Assembly (NCBI GenBank): GCA_035310985.1
Contig: DATGDH010000133.1
Location: 1-64,000 of the forward strand
DNA: 64,000 bases
Reading direction: 5' to 3'
DNA from: DAHVFK01 sp035310985
Lineage (GTDB): Bacteria; Pseudomonadota; Gammaproteobacteria; Burkholderiales; SG8-39
The notes beneath the pieces are model-generated. The model did no database searches. It saw nothing but the letters and a program-made list of their open reading frames with translations, and was not told the DNA's origin. Made by a program: the position numbers and the translations under genes. Below, one piece after another: positions 7,507 through 15,984 of this stretch (positions are counted from its first letter, which is position 1; the number at the start of each line of letters is the position of its first letter).

Positions 7507-8781
7507 TCACTTCGTCACCCGCTCGGGCACCGGCTTGGTCTTGTCGATCCTCGAGTACCACGGCATCAGCAGGAAGAACGCGAAATACAGGATCGTGCCG
7601 ATGCGCGCGATGATGGTGGCGCGCTCGACGCCGCCCAGCCAGTCGCCGAACTGCCCCCAGATGTTGGTCGGTACCGTGCCGAGGTAGGCGAGCACCGCGA
7701 ACGACGCGATGAAGATGGCGAGTGCGCCCTTGTAGATCGGGCCGCGGTAGCGGATCGACTTGACCGGGCTGCGATCGAGCCACGGCAGCGCGAACAGGAT
7801 CAGCACCGCGAGGCCCATCACCAGCACCCCGGGGAACTGCGAGTTGAACAGCGGCGGCACCGCGCGCAGCATCGAGTAGAACGGAGTGAAGTACCACAGC
7901 GGCGCGATGTGCGCGGGCGTCTGCAGCGAGTTCGCCGGGATGAAGTTGTTCGCCTCGAGGAAGTACCCGCCCATATTGGGAATGAAGAACATCACGACCG
8001 CGAAGATCGCCAGGAACACCACCGCGCCGACGATGTCCTTCACCGTGTAGTAGGGATGGAAGGGAATGCCGTCGAGCGGCTTGCCGTTTGCGTCCTTCTT
8101 CTTCTTGATCTCGATGCCGTCCGGGTTGTTCGAGCCGACGTCGTGCAGCGCGAGCAGGTGGAACACCACCAGGCCGAGCAGCACCAGCGGAACCGCGATC
8201 ACGTGGAAAGCGAAGAAGCGGTTCAGCGTGGCATCGGAGATCACGTAGTCACCGCGGATCCAGAGCGCCACGTCCGGGCCGACGAACGGAATCGTACCGA
8301 ACAGGTTGACGATCACCTGCGCGCCCCAGTACGACATCTGGCCCCAGGGCAGCAGGTAGCCCATGAAGGCCTCCGCCATCAGGCACAGATAGATCAGCAC
8401 GCCGAAGATCCAGACCAGCTCGCGCGGCTGGCGGTGCGAGCCGTAGAGCAGCGCGCGGAACATGTGCAGGTAGACGACGATGAAGAACGCCGAGGCACCG
8501 GTCGAATGGATGTAGCGGATGATCCAGCCGCCCGGCACGTCGCGCATGATGTACTCGACCGAGCCGAAGGCGAGCGCCGCGTCGGGCTTGTAGTTCATGG
8601 TCAGGAAGATGCCCGAGACGATCTGCATCACGAGCACCAGCAGCGCGAGCGAGCCGAAGAAGTACCAGAAGTTGAAGTTCTTCGGCGCGTAGTACTCGGT
8701 CAGGTGCTTGCGGTACTCCTGCCCGAGCGTCGGCATGCGGGAGTCGACCCACTGCCACAGCGACATCAGACGGCTTGCCAT
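7507..8781 (-). CDS. petB: Cytochrome b of the bc1 complex
   Basis: The membrane core of complex III carries the two b haems and both quinone sites. The 424-residue protein has eight or nine hydrophobic helices, the paired haem-ligand histidines in FIVVYLHMFRALLYGSH and FAFHVIAVPLVLL, and a Qo-site loop with PLWYFTPFYSMLR, where the mitochondrial sequence is PEWY. It is encoded between petA (3-base gap) and petC. Non-Glu forms of this motif are known in beta- and gammaproteobacteria. Confidence 0.96.
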   Translation of the reverse strand: MASRLMSLWQWVDSRMPTLGQEYRKHLTEYYAPKNFNFWYFFGSLALLVLVMQIVSGIFLTMNYKPDAALAFGSVEYIMRDVPGGWIIRYIHSTGASAFFIVVYLHMFRALLYGSHRQPRELVWIFGVLIYLCLMAEAFMGYLLPWGQMSYWGAQVIVNLFGTIPFVGPDVALWIRGDYVISDATLNRFFAFHVIAVPLVLLGLVVFHLLALHDVGSNNPDGIEIKKKKDANGKPLDGIPFHPYYTVKDIVGAVVFLAIFAVVMFFIPNMGGYFLEANNFIPANSLQTPAHIAPLWYFTPFYSMLRAVPPLFNSQFPGVLVMGLAVLILFALPWLDRSPVKSIRYRGPIYKGALAIFIASFAVLAYLGTVPTNIWGQFGDWLGGVERATIIARIGTILYFAFFLLMPWYSRIDKTKPVPERVTK

Positions 8782-8784
8782 CGG

Positions 8785-9375
8785 TTATGCCCCTTTCTTG
8801 TCTTCGCCGATGAGGATGGTGTTGTCCGACAGGAACGCATACGGCGGCACGATCAGGTTGGTCGGCGCCGGCACGCCCTTGTAGACGCGCCCCGCATAGT
8901 CGAACTTCGAGCCGTGGCAGGGGCAATAGAATCCGCCGTTCCATTCCGCGCCCATGTCCGCCGCCTTTGCCGCCTTCATCTCCGGCGAGCATCCGAGGTG
9001 CGTGCACACGCCCACCAGCACCATGATTTCCGGCTTGCGCGAGCGGTACTCGTTCTTCGCGTACTCCGGCTGGTGGTCGACTTCGGAGTTCGGATCGGTG
9101 ACCAGTGAATCGTCCTTCTTGATGTCCTCGAGCATCGCCGGCGTGCGCTTCATCACCCATACCGGCTTGCCGCGCCAGTCGTAGATACCGAGCTCGCCCG
9201 GCGCGAGCTTCGAGATGTCGACCTCGATCGGCGCGCCGGCGGCCTTCGCGCGCTCGGAAGGCAGCATGCTGGCGACGAACGGCACGGCGGCGCCCACCGC
9301 CGCCGCGCCGCCGACAGCCGAGGTGGCGACGATCAGGGTACGGCGCGTCTTGTCGGGTTGCTGGTTATCGCTCAT
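8785..9375 (-). CDS. petA: Rieske iron-sulfur subunit of the bc1 complex
   Basis: The 2Fe-2S subunit takes electrons from ubiquinol. The 196-residue protein has a twin-Arg start (TRRTL, residues 10-14) followed by a hydrophobic anchor, as expected for a Tat-exported Rieske protein that keeps its signal anchor. The cluster ligands are in CTHLGC (residues 124-129) and CPCHGS (151-156). It is first in the pet operon, 48 bases after a strong -10 box. The Tat genes it needs are in this window at 24354-25815. Confidence 0.96.
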   Translation of the reverse strand: MSDNQQPDKTRRTLIVATSAVGGAAAVGAAVPFVASMLPSERAKAAGAPIEVDISKLAPGELGIYDWRGKPVWVMKRTPAMLEDIKKDDSLVTDPNSEVDHQPEYAKNEYRSRKPEIMVLVGVCTHLGCSPEMKAAKAADMGAEWNGGFYCPCHGSKFDYAGRVYKGVPAPTNLIVPPYAFLSDNTILIGEDKKGA

Positions 9376-9422
9376 TGACTCGAACCTGGGAGGAAAAGGA
9401 CGGGAAAACGATAAAGCGGGGC

Positions 9423-9452
9423 ATTATAGCGATGCACCGGATCGAAGTCCAA
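9423..9452 (-). promoter_or_regulatory. Sigma-70 promoter of petABC
   Basis: On the minus strand, TTGGAC (9452-9447), an 18-base spacer and a perfect TATAAT (9428-9423) form a strong housekeeping promoter. Transcription would start near 9416, about 40 bases before the petA ATG. Confidence 0.8.
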
Positions 9453-9565
9453 GAATTCGAGGCTAAGCGTTTCAATATTTGGGGGTTTTTTGACCTCGGC
9501 CATGAAAGGGCTTTGACAGCCGCGGCGCGGGGACGGCGCGCCCGCTGTGGTAGGCTAAACGAGGC

Positions 9566-10726
9566 ATGTACCGGCTGTGGCTCATCTTTTCGCAGGCCGC
9601 GACCGTCGCGGTCGCGGTGCTGTTCGTCGTCTCCACCTTTCACCCCGAATGGCTCCCGCAGCGCGCGCGGGTGGCGGTGGTGCAGCAGGAGCCTGCGCGA
9701 CACGCGCCGGCGGAGATAGAGCCCGAGTCGCTGCACGTCGCGGTCGAGCGCGCCACGCCTTCGGTAGTGAACATCTTCACCTCCAAGGAAGTGCGCGTGC
9801 GGCGCCATCCCCTGTTCGATGATCCGTTATTCAAGCGCTTCTTCGGCGACCAAGTGCCCGACGAGGAGCAGCGCACCAAGAGCCTCGGCTCCGGCGTCAT
9901 CGTCAGTCCGTCCGGTTATATCCTCACCAACCAGCACGTGGTCGAGGCGGCCGAAGAAATCGAAGTGGCGCTGCCCAACGGGAGAAAGCTGCTCGCCAAG
10001 GTGGTCGGCGACGATCCCGAGACCGATCTTGCGGTCTTGCGCGTCGACGCCGAGGGCCTGCCGGCGATCACCTTCGGCTCTTCCGACGCGCTGCGCGTGG
10101 GCGACGTGGTGCTTGCCATCGGCAATCCGTTCGGCGTGGGCCAGACCGTGACCTCCGGCATCGTCTCGGCGCTTGGACGCAGCGGGCTGGATATCCCCGG
10201 CAACACCTACGAGAACTTCATCCAGACCGACGCGGCGATCAACCCCGGCAACTCCGGCGGGCCGCTGATCGATTCGCGCGGCAACCTGATCGGCATCAAC
10301 GCGGCGATCTACTCGCCATCGGGCGGCTCGAACGGCATCGGCTTCGCGATTCCGGTCTCGACCGCGGAATCCGTACTCGAGCAGATCATCAAGACCGGGA
10401 CGGTAACGCGCGGATGGATCGGCGTCGAAGTGCGAGAGATCAACTCCGGCCCGGCAGACTCGCTCACGCCCGGCGACGCGCACGGCGCGCTCATCGCCGG
10501 CGTGCTACGGGGCGGCCCGGCCGACAAGGCGGGCTTCAAGTCGGGCGATGTGCTGACCGAGGTCGACGGCAAGCCGGTGGCTGATCGGTCGGCGATGCTG
10601 AACCTCGTGGCGGCGCTCAAGCCGGGCAGCCGCGCGCACATGAAGGTGCACCGCGGCAAGCAGGAGGTGATGCTCGACGTGACCGTCGGGCGGCGGCCCA
10701 AGCCGCAGCCGAGGCCGGAGGAATGA
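9566..10726 (+). CDS. Trypsin-like periplasmic serine protease, DegS/HtrA family
   Basis: An envelope quality-control protease of 386 residues. A single N-terminal membrane helix (residues 5-24) anchors it. The catalytic triad is visible as His124 (TNQHVVE), Asp154 (PETDLAVL) and Ser230 (NPGNSGGP). Only one PDZ domain follows (about 285-375), and it ends in a short Pro/Arg tail. One PDZ plus a membrane anchor fits DegS or the HhoB type better than DegP, which has two PDZ domains. Its last four bases overlap the start of the sigma-54 regulator, so the two are probably co-transcribed. Confidence 0.9.
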   Translation: MYRLWLIFSQAATVAVAVLFVVSTFHPEWLPQRARVAVVQQEPARHAPAEIEPESLHVAVERATPSVVNIFTSKEVRVRRHPLFDDPLFKRFFGDQVPDEEQRTKSLGSGVIVSPSGYILTNQHVVEAAEEIEVALPNGRKLLAKVVGDDPETDLAVLRVDAEGLPAITFGSSDALRVGDVVLAIGNPFGVGQTVTSGIVSALGRSGLDIPGNTYENFIQTDAAINPGNSGGPLIDSRGNLIGINAAIYSPSGGSNGIGFAIPVSTAESVLEQIIKTGTVTRGWIGVEVREINSGPADSLTPGDAHGALIAGVLRGGPADKAGFKSGDVLTEVDGKPVADRSAMLNLVAALKPGSRAHMKVHRGKQEVMLDVTVGRRPKPQPRPEE

Positions 10727-12144
10727 GCGCGCCTGCGCTGCCGCTGGACGCCGAGAACGTCCTCAAGCTCGCGGCGCGCTCCATGTTCGATCTGTTTTCG
10801 AGCATGAGCGAAGGCATGATGCTCGTGGATCGCAGCGGGCGCGTGGTGTGGATAAACGAGGGCTACAAGCGCTTCCTGCCGGCGCTCGGCTTCGAGCGCG
10901 CCGAGGATTTCGTCGGCAGGCCGGTCGAGGAGGTGGTGCCCAACACGCTGATGCGCCACGTGCTCGAGACCGGCAAGCCGATCCTCATCGACCTGCTCAC
11001 CAACAAGGCTGGCACTTTCGTCGTCAGTCGCATCCCCTTGCGCGACGAATCGGGCGCGGTGATCGGCGTGCTCGGCATGGTGCTGTTCGACCACCCCGAG
11101 ACCACGCTGCAGCCGCTGATCGCCAAGTTCGCGCGCCTGCAGAAGGACCTCGACGACGCGCGGCGCGAGCTCGCCGCGCAGCGCCGCACCAAGTACACCT
11201 TCGCCAGCTTCATCGGGGCGAGCGCCGCGGCGCTGGAGGTCAAGCGCCAGGCGCGTCGTGCCGCGCAAAGCGACGGCAACGTTCTGCTCTTGGGCGAGAC
11301 CGGCACCGGCAAGGAGCTGCTCGCGCATGCCATCCACGCCGCTTCGGCGCGCGCCGAGCGGCCGTTCGTGGGCGTGAACCTCGCCGCGGTGCCGGAAACG
11401 CTCCTCGAAGCAGAGTTCTTCGGCGTCGCGCCCGGCGCCTATACCGGGGCCGAAAGGAAGGGGCGCGATGGCCGCTTCGTGCTCGCTGATGGGGGCACGC
11501 TGTTCCTCGACGAAGTCGGCGACATGCCGGTGGCGCTGCAGGCGAAACTGCTGCGCGCGCTGCAGGAGCAGGAGATCGAGCCGCTCGGCTCCAACAAGGT
11601 GATCAAGGTCGACGTGCGCGTGATCGCGGCCACCAGCCGCGACCTGAAGGCGCTCGTGGCCGAGGGGCGCTTCCGCGAGGATCTGTACTACCGCCTGAGC
11701 GTGCTGCCGATCCGCGTGCCGGCGCTGCGCGAGCGGCTCGCCGACCTGCCGGCGCTCGCCGAGAACCTGCTCGAGAGCATCGCGGCGCGCACCGGCATGC
11801 CGCAGCGCGAGCTCGCGCCGGGCGCGCTCGCGGCGCTCGCGGCGCACGAGTGGCGCGGCAACGTGCGCGAGCTCAGGAACGCGCTCGAGCAGGCGGCGAT
11901 GCTCACCGACCGCGCGCGTCTCGAGGCCGAAGACTTCGTCGCCGTGCTGCCCGGCGCGCCCGACGCGCGGCCGGCCCAGCCGCTACGCCCGCTGCCGCAG
12001 CTGATCGCCGAGCTCGAGCGCAGCTCGATCCGCTCGGCGCTCGAGGCCACCGGAGGCAACAAGGTCTCCGCAGCGCGGCTGCTCGGCATCTCGCGCGCGA
12101 CGCTCTACGAGAAACTGGCCGAGATAAAGCGCCTGTCTGTCTGA
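10723..12144 (+). CDS. PAS-domain sigma-54-dependent transcriptional activator
   Basis: An enhancer-binding protein of 473 residues. A PAS sensor (about 20-128; MLVDRSGRVVWINEGYKRFL) leads through a short coiled coil (130-155) to the AAA+ core, with Walker A GETGTGKE (191-198), the sigma-54 contact loop GAYTGA (238-243) and Walker B TLFLDEVGD. A Fis-type helix-turn-helix (NKVSAARLLGISRATLYEKL) ends the protein. It lies directly before a sigma-54 promoter with tandem TGTCTG palindromes, so it almost certainly controls the downstream uptake operon. The PAS ligand is unknown. The link to the protease gene is positional only. Confidence 0.93.
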   Translation: MSAPALPLDAENVLKLAARSMFDLFSSMSEGMMLVDRSGRVVWINEGYKRFLPALGFERAEDFVGRPVEEVVPNTLMRHVLETGKPILIDLLTNKAGTFVVSRIPLRDESGAVIGVLGMVLFDHPETTLQPLIAKFARLQKDLDDARRELAAQRRTKYTFASFIGASAAALEVKRQARRAAQSDGNVLLLGETGTGKELLAHAIHAASARAERPFVGVNLAAVPETLLEAEFFGVAPGAYTGAERKGRDGRFVLADGGTLFLDEVGDMPVALQAKLLRALQEQEIEPLGSNKVIKVDVRVIAATSRDLKALVAEGRFREDLYYRLSVLPIRVPALRERLADLPALAENLLESIAARTGMPQRELAPGALAALAAHEWRGNVRELRNALEQAAMLTDRARLEAEDFVAVLPGAPDARPAQPLRPLPQLIAELERSSIRSALEATGGNKVSAARLLGISRATLYEKLAEIKRLSV

Positions 12145-12203
12145 CGGACACTCTGTTCGGATACCAGACACGGGTTCTTGGTACTGTGTCTGCATACTAG
12201 ACA
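12138..12203 (+). promoter_or_regulatory. Tandem palindromic upstream activator sites
   Basis: Three related elements built from TGTCTG and its complement lie here: TGTCTGACGGACA (12138-12150, overlapping the regulator's stop), ATACCAGACAC (12161-12171) and TGTCTGCATACTAGACA (12187-12203). ATACCAGACA and ATACTAGACA are direct repeats 33 bases apart, about three helical turns. The sites lie roughly 65-130 bases before the -24 element, the usual place for enhancer-binding proteins. Confidence 0.65.
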
Positions 12204-12268
12204 TTTGGCGTGACAAGCATTTTCCTACGTCTTCACTAAAAGCTTTCGAATCAAGAGCTTTACTTTTC

Positions 12269-12284
12269 TGGCACGCCGGTTGCG
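12269..12284 (+). promoter_or_regulatory. Sigma-54 (-24/-12) promoter of the liv-type operon
   Basis: TGGCACGCCGGTTGCG matches the consensus TGGCACG-N4-TTGCW at all but the last position, with GG at 12270-12271 and GC at 12282-12283. Transcription would start near 12295, 24 bases before the first ATG. Confidence 0.88.
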
Positions 12285-12318
12285 AATCCCCACTCGCAAC
12301 ATCCACCTTGGAGGCAGC

Positions 12319-13509
12319 ATGAACCGCACATTGAAATGGGCGGCCGGCGCGACGCTCGCGGCCGCCACGAGCCTGGCGTTCGCCCAGGACATCAAGATCG
12401 CGCACGTGTACGACAAGACCGGGCCGCTCGAGGCCTACGCCAAGCAGAGCGACATCGGCTTCAGGATGGGGCTCGAGTACGCCACCGGCGGAAAGATGGA
12501 AGTGCTCGGTCGCAAGATCGTCGTGATCGAGAAGGACACCCAGAACAAGCCCGACGTCGGCAAAGCTCAGCTCGCCTCGGCCTTCGGCGACGACAAGGCC
12601 GATATCGCAGTGGGCCCGGTCAATTCCGGCGTCGCGCTGTCGATGCTGCCGGTCGCCGAGGAGTACAAGAAGATCCTGGTGGTCGAGCCCGCGGTCGCCG
12701 ATTCGATCACCGGCAAGGACTGGAACCGCTACATCTTCCGCACCGCGCGCAACTCGACGCAGGACGGTCTCGCCGCCGCCGCGACGCTCAAGGGCGACGT
12801 CTCGATCGCCACGCTCGCGCAGGACTACGCGTTCGGGCACGACGGCGTGAACGCGCTCAAGAACGCGCTCGCGGCGGTCGGCTCGAAGGCGAAGATCGTG
12901 CACGAGGAGTACGCGCCGCAGCAGACCACCGACTTCACCGCGCCCGCCGAGCGCATCTTTGCGGCGTTGAAGGACAAGCCCGGTCGCAAGGTGCTGGCGA
13001 TAATCTGGGCCGGCCCGAACCCGGTGACCAAGATCGCAACACTCAAGCCCGAGCGCTACGGCATCGAGCTCGCGCCCGGCGGCAACATCCTGCCCGTGAT
13101 GAAGGGCTGGAAGGACCTCGCCGGCGTGCAGGGCGCGATCTATTACTACTACGGCTTCCCGAAGAACAAGATGAACGACTGGCTGGTGGCCGAGCACGAG
13201 AAGCGCTATGGCCAGCCCCCCGACTTCTTCACCTGCGGCGGGATGGCCGCGGCGGTGGCGGTCGTCGATGCGATCAAGAAGGCCCACGGCACCGACACCG
13301 AGAAGCTGATCCACGCCATGGAAGGCATGTCGTTCGACACGCCCAAGGGCAAGATGACCTTCCGTAAGGAAGACCACCAGGCGATGCAGGACATGTTCGA
13401 GTTCCGCATCAAGAAGGCCACGGACCAGAAAAACGAGTGGGACCTGCTCGACCTGGTGCGCGTGATCCCGGCCTCCGAGCTCCCGGTTCCGATCACGAAC
13501 AAGCGCTGA
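12319..13509 (+). CDS. Liv-type ABC transporter substrate-binding protein
   Basis: A periplasmic binding protein (396 residues, Peripla_BP_6 fold) for a high-affinity ABC importer. ATG 12319 follows GGAGG and gives a signal peptide (MNRTLKWAAGATLAAATSLAFAQ). The mature start DIKIAHVYDKTGPLEAYAKQ is typical of branched-chain amino acid or aromatic-acid binding proteins. First in a sigma-54-driven operon, it is followed by both ATPases and both permeases. The ligand cannot be read from sequence. The downstream hydrolase and DpgC-like oxygenase favour an aromatic or aryl-acetic acid over an amino acid (inference). Confidence 0.92.
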   Translation: MNRTLKWAAGATLAAATSLAFAQDIKIAHVYDKTGPLEAYAKQSDIGFRMGLEYATGGKMEVLGRKIVVIEKDTQNKPDVGKAQLASAFGDDKADIAVGPVNSGVALSMLPVAEEYKKILVVEPAVADSITGKDWNRYIFRTARNSTQDGLAAAATLKGDVSIATLAQDYAFGHDGVNALKNALAAVGSKAKIVHEEYAPQQTTDFTAPAERIFAALKDKPGRKVLAIIWAGPNPVTKIATLKPERYGIELAPGGNILPVMKGWKDLAGVQGAIYYYYGFPKNKMNDWLVAEHEKRYGQPPDFFTCGGMAAAVAVVDAIKKAHGTDTEKLIHAMEGMSFDTPKGKMTFRKEDHQAMQDMFEFRIKKATDQKNEWDLLDLVRVIPASELPVPITNKR

Positions 13510-13536
13510 CAGGCTAGCGCCGCGACGGAGAGGACC

Positions 13537-14298
13537 GTGGAGCATCCGGTCCTGGAGACGCACGGCCTGACGATCCGCTTCGGCGGGCACGTGGCGGTGA
13601 ACGCGGTGTCCTGCGCCTTCCGGCCGGGCACGCTCACCGCCATCGTCGGGCCGAACGGCGCGGGCAAGACGACGTACTTCAACCTGATCTCGGGGCAGCT
13701 GAAGGCGAGCGCCGGGCGCGTGTCGCTGTTCGGCGAGGACGTCACCGCGCTCGGTGCCCCGGCGCGCACGCGGCGCGGGATCGGGCGCGCCTTCCAGCTC
13801 ACCAACCTCTTCCCGCGCCTGTCGGTACTCGAGAACGTGCGCCTCGCGGTGCAGGCGCACGCGAGGCGCGGCAAGGACCTGTTCTCGATGTGGAGCCGCC
13901 ACGTCGAGCTGATCGAGCGTGCCGAGCACACCTTGCATCGCGTCGCGCTCGCCGACAAGCGCAATCTGCCCGCGGCCGCGCTGCCGCACGGCGACCAGAG
14001 GAAGCTCGAGGTCGCGATCCTGCTCGCGCTCGAGCCCGAGGTGTTCATGTTCGACGAGCCCACCGCCGGCATGAGCGTCGACGAGGTGTCGGTGATCCTC
14101 GAGCTCATCGAGCACATCAAGGCGCAGGGCGACAAGACCGTGCTGCTGGTCGAGCACAAGATGGACGTGGTGAGGTCGCTGGCCGACCGCATCGTCGTCC
14201 TGCACCAGGGCGAATTGGTCGCCGACGGTGCGCCCGACGAGGTGATCGCCTCGCCGGTGGTGCAGGAGGCCTACCTTGGAGTGAAGGCGCATGCCTGA
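13537..14298 (+). CDS. livG: Liv-type ABC transporter ATP-binding protein LivG
   Basis: Cytoplasmic ATPase of 253 residues starting at GTG 13537 behind GGAGAGGA. Walker A is GPNGAGKTT and Walker B is VFMFDEPTAG. The signature stretch is unusual: LPHGDQRKLEVAILLA replaces the usual LSYGxQR-type form of LivG, with His at the second variable position. The C-terminal VLHQGELVADGAPDEV block is typical of LivG. It pairs with LivF, which it overlaps by eight bases. Confidence 0.93.
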   Translation: MEHPVLETHGLTIRFGGHVAVNAVSCAFRPGTLTAIVGPNGAGKTTYFNLISGQLKASAGRVSLFGEDVTALGAPARTRRGIGRAFQLTNLFPRLSVLENVRLAVQAHARRGKDLFSMWSRHVELIERAEHTLHRVALADKRNLPAAALPHGDQRKLEVAILLALEPEVFMFDEPTAGMSVDEVSVILELIEHIKAQGDKTVLLVEHKMDVVRSLADRIVVLHQGELVADGAPDEVIASPVVQEAYLGVKAHA

Positions 14299-15016
14299 GG
14301 CGCTCCTGTCGCTCTCCGGAGTGAACACCCGCATCGGCCAGTACCACATCCTGCAGGGCGTGGACTTCGATGTGCCGCGCGGCGGGCTGACGATGCTGCT
14401 CGGCCGGAACGGCGCGGGCAAGACCACCTGCCTGCGCACGATCATGGGCCTGTGGCGCGCCTCCGCGGGCCGCATCCGCTACGCGGACGCGGAAATCCAG
14501 GAGCTGACGACTCCGGACATCGCGCGCCTGGGCGTGGCCTACGTGCCGGAGAACATGGGCATCTTCGCCGGGCTCACGGTGCGGGAAAACATGCTGCTCG
14601 CCGCGCGCGGCGGGCCGCCGGACGAAAAGCGCCTGGCGTGGATCTTCGGCCTCTTTCCGGCGCTCGAGACGTTCTGGCACGGGCTCGCCGGCAACCTCTC
14701 CGGCGGGCAAAAGCAGATGCTCGCGATCGCGCGCGCGATCGTCGAGCCAAGGAAGCTGCTCCTCGTCGACGAGCCGAGCAAGGGCCTCGCCCCGGCGATC
14801 ATCGGCAACATGATCGAGGCCTTCAGAGAACTGAAGCGCACCGACACCACAATGCTCGTCGTCGAGCAGAACTTCCATTTCGCAAAGTCGCTCGGCGACA
14901 CGGTCACGGTGATGGATTCGGGACGCGTCGTGCACGCTGGGCGCATGGACGCGCTCGCGGCCGACGAGGCGCTGCAGGCACGGCTGCTCGGGCTGTCGCT
15001 GGAGGCGCACCAGTGA
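14291..15016 (+). CDS. livF: Liv-type ABC transporter ATP-binding protein LivF
   Basis: Second ATPase of the importer, 241 residues. Walker A is GRNGAGKTT (about 36-44), the signature is LSGGQKQMLAIARA, and Walker B is LLLVDEPSKGLAP, which is the characteristic LivF form. The overlaps with livG upstream and livH downstream (GTGA) indicate one translationally coupled operon. Confidence 0.95.
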   Translation: MPEALLSLSGVNTRIGQYHILQGVDFDVPRGGLTMLLGRNGAGKTTCLRTIMGLWRASAGRIRYADAEIQELTTPDIARLGVAYVPENMGIFAGLTVRENMLLAARGGPPDEKRLAWIFGLFPALETFWHGLAGNLSGGQKQMLAIARAIVEPRKLLLVDEPSKGLAPAIIGNMIEAFRELKRTDTTMLVVEQNFHFAKSLGDTVTVMDSGRVVHAGRMDALAADEALQARLLGLSLEAHQ

Positions 15017-15984
15017 AGCGCGACTGGCTGCCGCTCGCGCTCGTTCCTGCACTCGCCCTCGCCGCGCTGCCGCTCGTCGCCAGCCTGCCCATCTGGGTGA
15101 CGCTCACCGTGGCGGGTCTCGCGATGGGGATGATGATCTTCATGATGGCCTCGGGCCTGACGCTCGTGTTCGGCCTGATGGACGTCATGAACTTCGCGCA
15201 CGGCGTGTTCATCTCGGTCGGCGCCTATGCCGCCGCGTCGGTGCTGCTCGCGATGAAGGCCCAGACCGCGTCGCCCGATCTCGGCGCCAACCTGGTGGCG
15301 ATCGTGCCCGCGGTGCTCGCCGCGATCGCGCTCGCCGGCGTGCTCGGCTGGTTTTTCGAGCGCGTCGTGATCCGGCCGGTATACGGCGATCACCTGCGGC
15401 AGATCCTGGTGACGATGGGCGGCCTGATCGTCGTCGAGCAGCTGATCGTCGTCGTCTGGGGGCCAGACATGATCCCGCTGCCGCGGCCCGAGTCGCTCGG
15501 CGGAGCGTTCGTCTTCGGCGACGCGGCGATCGAGCGCTACCGCGTGCTCGCCGTGGTCGTGGGCCTCGCCGTATTCGGCGCGATGTGGCTCGCGCTCAAC
15601 CGCACGCGCATCGGGCTGCTCGTGCGCGCGGGCGTGGAGAACGCCGAGATGGTCGAGTCGCTCGGCTACCGCATCAGGCGACTTTTCGTCGGCGTGTTCG
15701 TCGCCGGCAGCGCACTCGCGGGTCTCGGCGGCGTGATGTGGGCAATGTACCAGGAGTCGCTCACCGCGCAGATGGGCATGCAGGTGATGGTGCTGATCTT
15801 CATCGTGGTCATCATCGGCGGTCTGGGATCGGTCGTCGGCTGCTTCGCCGGCGCGCTGCTCGTCGGCCTCACCGCGAATTACACCGGATTCCTCGCGCCC
15901 AAGCTCGCGCTCGGCTCGAACATCCTGCTCATGGTGCTGGTGCTGCTGTGGCGTCCGCGCGGACTGTACCCGGTCGGCAAATGA
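15013..15984 (+). CDS. livH: Liv-type ABC transporter permease LivH
   Basis: Inner-membrane permease of 323 residues from a GTG that overlaps the livF stop. There are eight or so hydrophobic helices. LTLVFGLMDVMNFAHGVFIS is the hallmark LivH segment, and the EAA-like cytoplasmic loop reads VENAEMVESLGYRIRRLF. It forms the channel with LivM. Confidence 0.94.
   Translation: MKRDWLPLALVPALALAALPLVASLPIWVTLTVAGLAMGMMIFMMASGLTLVFGLMDVMNFAHGVFISVGAYAAASVLLAMKAQTASPDLGANLVAIVPAVLAAIALAGVLGWFFERVVIRPVYGDHLRQILVTMGGLIVVEQLIVVVWGPDMIPLPRPESLGGAFVFGDAAIERYRVLAVVVGLAVFGAMWLALNRTRIGLLVRAGVENAEMVESLGYRIRRLFVGVFVAGSALAGLGGVMWAMYQESLTAQMGMQVMVLIFIVVIIGGLGSVVGCFAGALLVGLTANYTGFLAPKLALGSNILLMVLVLLWRPRGLYPVGK

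Noticed and set aside
14036..14070. LivG signature LPHGDQRK read as an inactive ATPase
   Set aside because: LivG proteins tolerate variation at this position, and Walker A and B are intact, so there is no reason to call it defective.
11983..14475. Very long open frame on the minus strand (830 codons) across the regulator and liv genes
   Set aside because: Its product is rich in Arg, His and Asp with no domain, and it runs opposite to well-supported genes. It is a by-product of high third-position G+C.
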